A DNA stretch of 64,000 nt, taken from contig JAVBXP010000040.1 of NCBI GenBank assembly GCA_030824495.1, forward strand, positions 1-64,000. The letters run 5' to 3'. The notes under the pieces are model-generated. The model did no database searches, was not told the DNA's origin, and saw nothing but the letters and a program-made list of their open reading frames with translations. Every line of letters starts with the position of its first letter. Position 1 is the stretch's first letter. Source of the DNA: a bacterium (GTDB lineage Bacteria; Pseudomonadota; Alphaproteobacteria; Caulobacterales; Caulobacteraceae). A program made the position numbers and the translations under genes. Below, piece by piece: positions 41,494-49,476 of this stretch.

Positions 41494-42531
41494 ATGAGCA
41501 AAGGCGCTAAGATCACTGTGGCCGGAGCCGGCGCGCTCGGGCTGACGACGGCGCTGGCCCTGGCCGACGCCGGCGCGCAGGTGACGGTTTTCGACCCGGC
41601 GCCGGCCGCCGACAATGCGTCGGGCGTAGCCGCAGGCATGCTCGCGCCGGCTTTCGAGGCGGTGCTGGACACGACGGCCGCCCCGCAATTTGATCTGTTG
41701 AGCGCCGCCCGCGACCTGTGGCCCGCGCTCGAGGCGCGGATCGGGGTGATGGTGGACCGATCCGGGGCCGTCGCCGTGGGCGAGGTCGATTATTTGGGCC
41801 GCACCGATGCGGGGCTGCGGGCGCTGGGCCTGCACCCGGTGGAGTTGGAGCGTCGCGCCCTCGACGGCCTTGCGCCGGGCCTTGCGCCACGCTGGACGGA
41901 TGGATTGCTGGTTCGTGAGGACTGGCGGATCGAGGCGGCGCAGACCTTGTTCGCCCTGCGCCGCGCCGCCGAGAGCGCTGGCGTGGTGTTCCGCCAGGCT
42001 CAGGCCACGGGGTTCGAGGATGGCGAGCGGCTGGTGATCGCCACCGGAAACGGTCGCGACCTGGCGGTGGTGGCGCCGGAGCTAAGCAATCTCGCGCCGA
42101 TCAAGGGGCACATTCTGCGCGCCCGCGGGCGGGCCTATGACGGCGTCGTGGTGCGGGGGCAGGGGGCGTATGTGACGGGGGCGCCCGGCGACCTGACCAT
42201 CGGCGCCACCATGCAGGCCGGCGTCCAGGACCGATCCGTCGATCCGGATCAGGTGACGCCCTTGCAGGCCGCGGGCGCCAAGCTGTTTCCCGCCCTGGCC
42301 GAGACCGATTTGGTGGCGGAGACTGGAATTCGCGCGGCGACGCCCGACGGCCTGCCGATGGTGGGCCGTGGCCGCCACCATGGGGTGCTGCTGGCGGTCG
42401 GGGCGCGGCGCAATGGTTGGCTGCTGGCGCCGCTGATCGCCAAGCTCATCGTGGCTTGCGTGACGGAGGGGGAGGCTGGCCCCTATGCCGAGCGATTGAA
42501 CCCGGCGAGGTTCGACGCGAGCGGCAGGTAG
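41494..42531 (+). CDS. FAD-dependent oxidoreductase of the D-amino-acid/glycine oxidase family
   Basis: The 345-residue flavoprotein has the N-terminal FAD motif VAGAGALGLTTALALADAGA (residues about 8-27) and SGVAAGMLAPAF. The C-terminal ETGIRAATPDGLPMVGRGR and VGARRNGWLLAPLIAKLI are typical of ThiO-like glycine oxidases and DAO enzymes. It would oxidise a small amine or amino acid with oxygen. No thiamin genes are nearby, so the ThiO role is not supported by context. The acyl-CoA dehydrogenase gene starts 12 bases after its stop, so the two are probably cotranscribed. Confidence 0.86.
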   Translation: MSKGAKITVAGAGALGLTTALALADAGAQVTVFDPAPAADNASGVAAGMLAPAFEAVLDTTAAPQFDLLSAARDLWPALEARIGVMVDRSGAVAVGEVDYLGRTDAGLRALGLHPVELERRALDGLAPGLAPRWTDGLLVREDWRIEAAQTLFALRRAAESAGVVFRQAQATGFEDGERLVIATGNGRDLAVVAPELSNLAPIKGHILRARGRAYDGVVVRGQGAYVTGAPGDLTIGATMQAGVQDRSVDPDQVTPLQAAGAKLFPALAETDLVAETGIRAATPDGLPMVGRGRHHGVLLAVGARRNGWLLAPLIAKLIVACVTEGEAGPYAERLNPARFDASGR

Positions 42532-42543
42532 CGGAGGGGCGTG

Positions 42544-43713
42544 ATGAGCGGTTTCTGGCTGAGCGACGAACAACAGGCGATCGTCGAGAGCGTCAGTCGC
42601 CTCTGCGCCAATTTCGACGCCGAATACTGGCGCCGGACTGACGAGACCGGCGAATTTCCCGAGGCCTTCGTTGCGGCCATGGCGGCCGGCGGCTGGCTGG
42701 GCGCAGCGATGCCGACCAGTCTGGGCGGCGCCGGGCTTGGTCTGACCGAGGCGGCTCTGGTGATGCAGGCCGTGGCGCAATCGGGGGCCGGCTTCTCCGG
42801 CGCCAGCGCCGTCCACCTGAACATCTTCGGCCCCATGCCGATCGCCAAGTTCGGATCCGACGCCCTGAAGCAGCGGGCGATCCCACGGCTGATCTCCGGC
42901 GAAGACAAGATTTGCATCGGCATCACCGAGCCGGACTCCGGCCTCGACACCACAAGCCTGACGACCAAGGCGGTACGCACCAAGGACGGCTATGTGATCT
43001 CCGGCCGCAAGGTGTGGACGACCATGGCCCAGCGGGCGACCAAGATGCTGATCATCGCCCGGACGACGCCGAAGGATCAGGTGAGGAAGGCCACCGAGGG
43101 GCTTAGCCTGTTCTACACCGACTTCGATCGCAGCAAGATCTCGGCGACGGTGATCCCGAAGATGGGCCGCAAGGCGGTCGAATCCAACGCGGTGTTCATC
43201 GACAATCTGGAGATTCCGGCGGACGATCTGATCGGCGAGGAGGGGCGAGGCTTCTATTACCTGCTGGAAGGGCTGAACCCCGAGCGAGTGTTGTTCGGGG
43301 CCGAAGCCGTGGGGCTCGGGCGCGCGGCGCTGGCACGGGCCACGACCTACGCCAAGGAGCGCGTGGTGTTTGGCCGGCCGATCGGACAGAACCAGGGCGT
43401 CGCCCATCCGCTGGCCAAGGCCTGGGCAGAGCTTGAAGCGGCGAACCTGATGGCCTTCAAGGCAGCGGCGCTATACGACGCCGGCCGCGAGTGCGGGGCC
43501 GAGGCCAATGCGGCCAAATATCTGGGCGGGGAGGCCGGGTTCAACGCCTGCGAAGCCTCGGTGCTGGCCCATGGCGGCATGGGCTACGCCAAGGAGTTCG
43601 ACGTTGAGCGCTATTTCCGCGAGGCGATGATCGCCCGCATCGCGCCGATCAGCCGCGAAATGGTGATGAACTACATCGCCGAGCGCGTGCTGGGCCTGCC
43701 CAAAAGCTATTGA
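42544..43713 (+). CDS. Acyl-CoA dehydrogenase with isovaleryl-CoA-dehydrogenase-type catalytic Glu
   Basis: The 389-residue flavoprotein shows the family's features: CIGITEPDSGLDTTS, ISGRKVWTTMAQRATKML, AVGLGRAALARATTYAKERVVFGRPIGQNQ and AHGGMGYAKEFDVERYFREA. It would introduce a double bond into an acyl-CoA and pass electrons to ETF. The usual C-terminal catalytic Glu in a YEGT context is absent: the segment reads ARIAPISREM. Instead Glu247 in NPERVLFGAEAVGLG sits where isovaleryl- and long-chain enzymes keep their base. The ATG at 42544 follows GGAGG by six bases; GTG 42541 is possible. Confidence 0.9.
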   Translation: MSGFWLSDEQQAIVESVSRLCANFDAEYWRRTDETGEFPEAFVAAMAAGGWLGAAMPTSLGGAGLGLTEAALVMQAVAQSGAGFSGASAVHLNIFGPMPIAKFGSDALKQRAIPRLISGEDKICIGITEPDSGLDTTSLTTKAVRTKDGYVISGRKVWTTMAQRATKMLIIARTTPKDQVRKATEGLSLFYTDFDRSKISATVIPKMGRKAVESNAVFIDNLEIPADDLIGEEGRGFYYLLEGLNPERVLFGAEAVGLGRAALARATTYAKERVVFGRPIGQNQGVAHPLAKAWAELEAANLMAFKAAALYDAGRECGAEANAAKYLGGEAGFNACEASVLAHGGMGYAKEFDVERYFREAMIARIAPISREMVMNYIAERVLGLPKSY

Positions 43714-43729
43714 GCAGGCCCATCGCGAT

Positions 43730-44413
43730 CTAGCCGCCGACGTTGAAGCGGATCGGGATGCGAACGCTGCCGCCATCAACGGCTTGGCCGTCCTGGGTTT
43801 GCGGGCTCATCCTGAAATAGGGAGCCAGCCGCAGGGCCGCCTTGCCGAACCCTTCGCCCTCCGGCGTTTCGCCGACGACGCTGCAGCCGCTGAGCGTACC
43901 CGCGGCGCTGACGGTGCAGGCCAGGGTGGCCTGGCCGCCGATGTCACGTCGCAGAGCGCTGTCAGGATAGAAACGGGCGAATTCGCGGGCTCCTGGCCTG
44001 GCCAGCCAATTTGGCGCGCGGATGACCGGCGCCGCAACGGGTGGCGCGGGTGGCGGAGGGGCGATGCTGGTCACCGGGCCAGACGGCGGGGGAGCAGGCG
44101 CCGGGGCCGGCGGGACCGGGATCGGCGCCGGCATGGGAACGGTGGTGTCGATGGGAGCCGCCTCCCTGGGCGCGATAGTGGGGCGGGGCGTCGGCAGCGG
44201 CTCGATCTTCTGCGGGGGCGTAAAGGTCAGCACGTTGATGACCGGGCCTTCAGGAAGAACGACAGGCTCAGGCGGCGTCCAGGTCTGTATGGCCAGATAG
44301 ACGGCCAGGGCGCCGTGAACCGCGATCGACAAGACGATGGCGGTCTTGACCGCAGGCGAACGCGGCCGGCGATGCGTGCTCTCGAAAACAGGCAGGAATT
44401 GGCGAATGACCAT
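43730..44413 (-). CDS. Energy-transducing protein TonB
   Basis: The 227-residue protein has an N-terminal membrane anchor ([20 protein letters not shown], residues about 24-43, with the His typical of TonB), a long proline-rich spacer (about 50-125), and a C-terminal TonB domain. It ends with [20 protein letters not shown] and SVRIPIRFN. It resembles the truncated gene at the window start. It sits downstream of the TonB-dependent receptor gene, but a strong terminator lies between them, so it has its own promoter or depends on read-through. It would energise that receptor and others. Confidence 0.92.
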   Translation of the reverse strand: MVIRQFLPVFESTHRRPRSPAVKTAIVLSIAVHGALAVYLAIQTWTPPEPVVLPEGPVINVLTFTPPQKIEPLPTPRPTIAPREAAPIDTTVPMPAPIPVPPAPAPAPPPSGPVTSIAPPPPAPPVAAPVIRAPNWLARPGAREFARFYPDSALRRDIGGQATLACTVSAAGTLSGCSVVGETPEGEGFGKAALRLAPYFRMSPQTQDGQAVDGGSVRIPIRFNVGG

Positions 44414-44551
44414 GGCGACCTCCCTTTCTTTTTTTCGTCACCGAAACAAAGGGTCGCGCCGGGATCGTGTCCGAAGCTTGACTGTGGGGAAGCCGAACCA
44501 TGGCCGAGCGGTGACCATCCGGTGGTGAGGTGAAATCGCGGTCTTGAGGGC

Positions 44552-44587
44552 GCAAAAAAGCGCCCGATCCAGGGGACCGGGCGCTTT
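44552..44587 (-). terminator. Terminator after the TonB-dependent receptor
   Basis: AAAGCGCCCG (44557-44566) and CGGGCGCTTT (44578-44587) are perfect 10-bp inverted arms with an 11-base loop. On the minus strand the hairpin begins 46 bases after the receptor stop codon and runs into TTTTTT. A shorter T run on the plus side means it could work in both directions. Confidence 0.88.
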
Positions 44588-44632
44588 GCGTTTGAGGTGG
44601 CCGCCGACTGTCGGCGACGGCTGTTCCTGTCG

Positions 44633-47056
44633 CTAGTAGGCGAGCCGCATGGTCATGCCGTAGGTGCGCGGCATGCCGAGGAAGGCGTTGTAGGAGCCGG
44701 TCTGCGCGACGGCGTCGAAGCCGACCTGCGTATAGTATTCGTCGAAGATGTTCTGAGCCCAGGCCTCGACCTGCCAGCTCTTGTCGTCCGGGCCGATGCC
44801 GACCCGGGCGTTGACCAGGGTGAAGCCGGGCTGGTTCTTCACCGGATCGAGGTTCGAGCCGGTGTTGTAGGACGACTGGTACTTGGCGTTGACGGCGACC
44901 CGGCCGATCAGGTTGTCGGTGATCTCGTGCTCATAGGTCGCCGCGAGCGAGGCCGACCAGAGTGGGGCCAGTGAAAGGCGCGAGCCCGGCAGGCGCTGGT
45001 TGCCGACCGGAACGGCCGGCGGCGGCGGCGGGGAGCCAAGGACGCTTGAGGTGCTCTTCGGGTAGTAGGTCTCGGCGTAGGTGACGCCGCTGTTGACGCT
45101 CAGGCCCTTGATCGGCGTGAACCACATGAAGTCGGCGTCGACGCCCTTGGAGATCACGGTCGGCACCGAGGTGACGTTGAACACCAGGCCGTTGAAGCTA
45201 TTCAGCTGGAAGTCCGAATAGTCCTGATAGAAGATCGTGGCGTTCAGCAGGACCGTGCGGTCGAACAGCGTGTTCTTCATGCCGATTTCGTAGGAGTCCA
45301 CGATCTCGGGCTTGAAGCTGGTGTCGAGGATAGGAGCAGCTGGAACGCCGCCCGATTGGGTCGGCTGGGCGATCCGGTCGAGGTTGAAGCCGCCGGCCTT
45401 GTAGCCCCGCGCGTAGGACGCATAGGCCAGGATCTGGGGCGTGAAGCGGTAGTCAGCCTTCAGCGTGCCGGTGAGCTTTTCTTCCCTCAGGCGCTGTTTG
45501 TTGGAGCCGAGCTGCGAGAAGGCGGGGTTCTGGAACGTCCCGCAGATGAGCGCGCCGGGAGCGCCCAGTGTCGGGACACGCGACAGCGCAGTCAGGCAAC
45601 CGATGCCGCCGTCGGTATTGTTCCAGGTGGTGTCGAGGTCCTTCTTCTCCCAGGTGTAGCGGGCGCCGCCGGTCAAGGTCAGCTTGTCGGTGATCTTGAA
45701 GCTGTTGTTGGTGAAGATCGCCGCACCGTTTTCGTCTTGCTTGTAGGTGTCGTTCTGGCCCTGGCCGGCCACGAAGGTCGAACCGTTGACCGGGCGACCG
45801 GTGAACGCGGGCAGAGCGCCCCCGAACAGGCCATTGGCGTAGTTTTCGAATTGCGTGCCGTAGACGAGGCGCGTGTGCTGAGTCAGCTCTTCGTCGGTGA
45901 AGAAGGCGCCGACCAACCAGTTCAACCGCTCGGTGTCGCCGCTCAGGCGGAACTCCTGGCTGAACTGGCGGAACTGGACGAAGCCCGGATTCGAGCTGTC
46001 GACCGGCGGTCCATAGAGCACGTCGACCAAGGTCCCGTCGGTGTCGCCGCCGCCTTGGCTCTTCCAGTCGCGAATGGCGGTGATCGAGGTGAAGCGGGCG
46101 CCGTTGAACCATGGCGTGGTCCAATCGACGGTCGCCGAGACGCCCTGATCCACGACATGCTTGAGATCGTCGTGGGTGCCGAAGGCGGTATAGGCTTCCG
46201 GGTTCGGCGGATTGAGGATCGCGCCGGGCACGATCGAGTTCAGGACGGCAGTGGGGCCAGCCGCATTCTTGATCTGGACCGCGCCGCAGCAACGCTCGTT
46301 CCGGTCTGTATAGTCGGCGATGAAGTTGATCTCGGCTTCGTCATTCAGCCGGAACAGCACCTGGCCGCGGGCGGTGTAGAAGTTTTGGGTGTTCGTCGGA
46401 ACGCCGCCGACGACGTTGTAGATGCCGTCGCGGGCCCGTCCGGCGAGGAACAGGCGCCCCGCCACCTTGTCGGCCACGATCGGACCGGTGAGTGACAGCG
46501 AGGCGCCGACGGCGTCGTAGTTGCCGACCGTGATCTCGCTGTTCGCGCCAACCTGGAATTCAGGCCGCTTGGTCAGGATGTTGATGACCCCGGCTGAGGT
46601 GTTCTTACCAAACAGCGTGCCTTGCGGGCCCTTCAGCACCTCGATGCGCTCGAGGTCGCCCAGATCGCCAAACGCCACCCCGTTGCGCGGGCGGTAAACG
46701 CCGTCGATGACCACACCGACCGAGGACTCCAGGCCGACATTGTCGCCGACCGTGCCGACGCCGCGGATCCGTGCGGTCGTCGAGGTGTTGCTGCCGGTCG
46801 TCGTGACCGTCAGGCCGGGCGTGACCACGGTCAGATCCTTGATGTCCCGGACGCCGGCGTCCTGAAGCTGTTGGGCGTTGACCGCCGTCACCACGATGGG
46901 AACGTCTTGAAGGCTCTGAGTTCGTTTTTGTGCGGTGACGACAATTTCATCGACCGTTCGGGGGGCGTCTGGAGCGGCGGATTGCGCTTGCGCGCCCACG
47001 GCTACGAAGATCAAGGCAAGCGCGCTGGAACCAGCTAGAATATTTTTGACGTACAC
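44633..47056 (-). CDS. TonB-dependent outer-membrane receptor
   Basis: The 807-residue protein begins with a signal peptide (ILAGSSALALIFVAVGAQAQ). Next come a TonB-box-like segment (VDEIVVTAQKR), a plug domain (IERLEVLK-type motif LERIEVLKGPQGTLFG, about residues 120-135) and a 22-strand barrel ending in the aromatic-terminated strand YGMTMRLAY. Such receptors import large or scarce compounds. No substrate can be assigned from its neighbours. The GTG at 47056 is preferred because it leads directly into the signal peptide and has GGGGA upstream; the frame reaches 47137. A strong terminator follows. Confidence 0.92.
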   Translation of the reverse strand: MYVKNILAGSSALALIFVAVGAQAQSAAPDAPRTVDEIVVTAQKRTQSLQDVPIVVTAVNAQQLQDAGVRDIKDLTVVTPGLTVTTTGSNTSTTARIRGVGTVGDNVGLESSVGVVIDGVYRPRNGVAFGDLGDLERIEVLKGPQGTLFGKNTSAGVINILTKRPEFQVGANSEITVGNYDAVGASLSLTGPIVADKVAGRLFLAGRARDGIYNVVGGVPTNTQNFYTARGQVLFRLNDEAEINFIADYTDRNERCCGAVQIKNAAGPTAVLNSIVPGAILNPPNPEAYTAFGTHDDLKHVVDQGVSATVDWTTPWFNGARFTSITAIRDWKSQGGGDTDGTLVDVLYGPPVDSSNPGFVQFRQFSQEFRLSGDTERLNWLVGAFFTDEELTQHTRLVYGTQFENYANGLFGGALPAFTGRPVNGSTFVAGQGQNDTYKQDENGAAIFTNNSFKITDKLTLTGGARYTWEKKDLDTTWNNTDGGIGCLTALSRVPTLGAPGALICGTFQNPAFSQLGSNKQRLREEKLTGTLKADYRFTPQILAYASYARGYKAGGFNLDRIAQPTQSGGVPAAPILDTSFKPEIVDSYEIGMKNTLFDRTVLLNATIFYQDYSDFQLNSFNGLVFNVTSVPTVISKGVDADFMWFTPIKGLSVNSGVTYAETYYPKSTSSVLGSPPPPPAVPVGNQRLPGSRLSLAPLWSASLAATYEHEITDNLIGRVAVNAKYQSSYNTGSNLDPVKNQPGFTLVNARVGIGPDDKSWQVEAWAQNIFDEYYTQVGFDAVAQTGSYNAFLGMPRTYGMTMRLAY

Positions 47057-47395
47057 GATGAAAAATCCCCAGGGTTTTTCTTGTTGCCCAAGTGTTGAGC
47101 CGTGTGTCGATGACCTGCAAGCGATCAAAACTGACAAGTTAGATAATTTTTGCGAGCTGCGGTTGTGGGCAGGGCTTTGCGCGGCTTTCCAACCACCAGG
47201 GCGGGTGGCGTCTTGTTATTTCGACTTGAGCGTCAAAAACGAATGCTGTTGAAGCGGCCTTCGGAGGATGAATGGCGTCGCCAGCGAGCGACAACGGCGC
47301 GGCCTTCTGACAATGGGCCTGGGCCAAGCGAGCCTCGAAGCGGCTGCGCGAACATGGTTAGCACCGCGTTAACCATGTGCGGGCACATCTTGCCC
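47057..47395. other. Divergent intergenic region of 339 bases with mixed regulatory signals
   Basis: This gap lies between the divergent receptor and lytic transglycosylase genes. It is more AT-rich near the receptor (AACTGACAAGTTAGATAATT at about 47133-47152, with an AACT/AGTT inverted repeat) and holds the CtrA-like box near the transglycosylase. An open frame continues across it from 47150, but it has no ribosome site and no family similarity upstream of the transglycosylase domain. No RNA gene was recognised. Confidence 0.6.
47353..47377 (+). promoter_or_regulatory. CtrA-like box with nested TTAACCAT motif
   Basis: TTAG-N7-TTAA (47358-47372) matches the CtrA consensus TTAA-N7-TTAA with one mismatch. 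TTAACCAT (47369-47376), also associated with CtrA targets in Caulobacter, shares its right half. The whole is symmetric: CATGGTTA (47353-47360) and TAACCATG (47370-47377) are perfect inverted copies. It lies 20-40 bases before the transglycosylase ATG at 47396, a suitable promoter position. Confidence 0.6.
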
Positions 47396-48217
47396 ATGGC
47401 CGTCCATGGAATCAGAGGAGTTGTCGAAGCTGCGATCCAGCGCGCGTCCAACGCCACTGGTGTCGATTTCAGCTTCCTCATGGGCACAGCCGCTCGCGAG
47501 AGCGGATACAATCCGAAGGCCAAGGCGCCGACTTCGTCAGCCGCCGGCCTCTTCCAGTTCGTGGAGCAGACCTGGCTTTCGACGCTCAAGCAGCACGGAG
47601 CCAAGTACGGCTACGCCCGCTACGCCGACCTCATCACCAAGGGGGCCGATGGTCGCTATCGGGTGAACGGAGCTGAGGCGCGCAAGGCGGTGATGGACCT
47701 GCGGCTCGATCCGCACGCCGCTTCACTGATGGCCGGCGAGCTGACCTCTGATCATGCATCGTACCTGAAGGGCCGGGTAGGGCGCGCGCCCACGGCCGGC
47801 GAGCTCTACGCCGCCCACTTCCTGGGTCCGCAGGGATCGGCCAAGCTCATCGAGGCGATGCGCACGCGGCCAACCGCCAGCGCCGCCAGCATTTTTCCCG
47901 ATGCGGCCGGCGCGAACCGATCGATCTTCTACCGCGATGGCCGAGCCGCCACCGTGGCTGAGGTCTATGCGAACCTGACCAAGACCGGCGGCGCGGGACA
48001 CGCGACCACTGGTGAGCGGAGCAGCCCCGTCGACGGCTTCATCCAGTACGCTTCGGCGCGCCAGCGGACCTTGCAGGAGGGGCAGGACGCCATGGTCGAT
48101 ATCATCCTGCGCGGCTCGCAGTCGGACGACGACGCCAGTTCCGGGGTCAGGATGACCGGCTCGTTGTTCACCAGCGAGATGCTGCGCGTCCTGGCTGAGG
48201 CCCGCGACAAGAACTAG
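47396..48217 (+). CDS. Lytic transglycosylase (SLT domain) protein
   Basis: The 273-residue protein has the goose-lysozyme-like SLT domain near its N-terminus: the catalytic Glu in MGTAARESGYNPKAKA, then SSAAGLFQFVEQTWLSTLKQ and the long helical part. A low-complexity tail follows (about 180-273). It would cleave peptidoglycan, for example to open the wall for flagella, pili or secretion systems. No signal peptide is evident. The ATG at 47396 is chosen because the CtrA-like box just upstream looks like its promoter; ATGs at 47354 and 47375 lie inside that box. CtrA control would make its expression cell-cycle dependent. Confidence 0.86.
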   Translation: MAVHGIRGVVEAAIQRASNATGVDFSFLMGTAARESGYNPKAKAPTSSAAGLFQFVEQTWLSTLKQHGAKYGYARYADLITKGADGRYRVNGAEARKAVMDLRLDPHAASLMAGELTSDHASYLKGRVGRAPTAGELYAAHFLGPQGSAKLIEAMRTRPTASAASIFPDAAGANRSIFYRDGRAATVAEVYANLTKTGGAGHATTGERSSPVDGFIQYASARQRTLQEGQDAMVDIILRGSQSDDDASSGVRMTGSLFTSEMLRVLAEARDKN

Positions 48218-49410
48218 GCGGCCGAACCGGACGCCAGCATCGCCTCGATTTCGGCCGGGGCGTAGCCAATCTCCGCCAGAACCTCGCGCGTGTGCTGACC
48301 AAGGCCGGGCGCCGCCGGACGCACGGTTGCGTCCGCGCCAGGGAACCGTGCAGGAGCGGCGGGCGAGCGATAGACGCCGCCTTGTCCATCTTCCACGTCG
48401 ATCAGGGCGCCGGCTGCGGCGACCTGCGGGTCTGCGGCGACCTGTGCCGGGGTCTGCACCGGCGCCCAGACGAGATCGACCTCGTCTAGCCGACGGGCGA
48501 TGTCCTGGAAGTCCAAGGCTCCGAACGCGTCGTCCAACTCCGCGACCAGGGCTACGCTGTTGTCCTTGCGCAAGCGGCCGGTGGGGAACCGCTCATCCTC
48601 CAGAAGGTCCGGCCGGCCGCAGGCAGCGGCGAGCAACTGCCAATCCTTGCCGCCGCCACGCGGGTTGAGCACGAACCAATGCCCATCGCGGCTCTTGTAG
48701 AAATTCGCGGTCGGATCGAAGGGCGCGCTGCGGGGGCGGTTGGAGGCCAGCTTGCCGAAAGCGAGCTGCACCGCCAGGTCCGAACCCACGGTGTAGACGC
48801 CCGTTGCGAGCAGCGAGGTCTGCACAAGGCGGCCCACGCCGGTCTTTTCCCGCTCATACACCGCCGCCAGGATCGCCGAGACCGTGGCGAGCGAGGTCGT
48901 ATGATCTCCTACGCCGGTGCGCAGGATGAAGGGATCGGTGCCCTTTGGCGCATGCATGTGCGCCACGCCCGCCCGGGACCAGAAGGCGGTGACATCGAAG
49001 CCCGGCTTGGCGGCGTCCGGCCCCTCCAGGCCGTAGCCAGTCACCACCGCGTAGATCAGCCTAGGATTGGCCGCGCGCAGGGTTCCGTCGTCCAGCCCCG
49101 CACGCTTCAGGGAGGCAGGCCGGACGTTGGTCAGGAAGATATCGGCCTGGTCCGCCAGACGGGTCAGCGCTTCGCGACCATCCGGCTTGGAAGTGTCCAG
49201 CACCACCGCACGCTTGCCGCGGTTGTCCAGGCCGAAGGTCGGGTTGCCTGACAGCGCGCTCTTGGCGTCGCCGAATACGTTCCGCATGGGATCGCCTTCG
49301 GGCCGCTCGACCTTGATCACCTCTGCGCCCCAGTCGGCGAGTATGCCCGCCGCGCCCGGCGCGGCGATGTAGGAGGCGAACTCAACGACCTTCAAACCCT
49401 GCAGCAGCAT
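48214..49410 (-). CDS. CaiB/BaiF (class III) CoA-transferase
   Basis: The 398-residue protein is a class III CoA-transferase. Conserved features are FASYIAAPGAAGILADWGAEV at the N-terminus (in part: AAPGAAGILADWGAEVIKVE), FGLDNRGKRAVVLD, and the catalytic Asp in RTGVGDHTTSLAT at residue 169, the same number as in formyl-CoA transferase. It swaps CoA between organic acids. The acids cannot be identified; carnitine, bile acid, oxalate and itaconate types are all in this family. Its stop overlaps that of the transglycosylase gene. It has no apparent operon partner. Confidence 0.93.
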   Translation of the reverse strand: MLLQGLKVVEFASYIAAPGAAGILADWGAEVIKVERPEGDPMRNVFGDAKSALSGNPTFGLDNRGKRAVVLDTSKPDGREALTRLADQADIFLTNVRPASLKRAGLDDGTLRAANPRLIYAVVTGYGLEGPDAAKPGFDVTAFWSRAGVAHMHAPKGTDPFILRTGVGDHTTSLATVSAILAAVYEREKTGVGRLVQTSLLATGVYTVGSDLAVQLAFGKLASNRPRSAPFDPTANFYKSRDGHWFVLNPRGGGKDWQLLAAACGRPDLLEDERFPTGRLRKDNSVALVAELDDAFGALDFQDIARRLDEVDLVWAPVQTPAQVAADPQVAAAGALIDVEDGQGGVYRSPAAPARFPGADATVRPAAPGLGQHTREVLAEIGYAPAEIEAMLASGSAA

Positions 49411-49476
49411 GCGGCGTCCTCCCTTATTGTTGTTGGGAGCTACCTTGCAGGGCGGCGGCTATGGCCTCAAGGGCGC

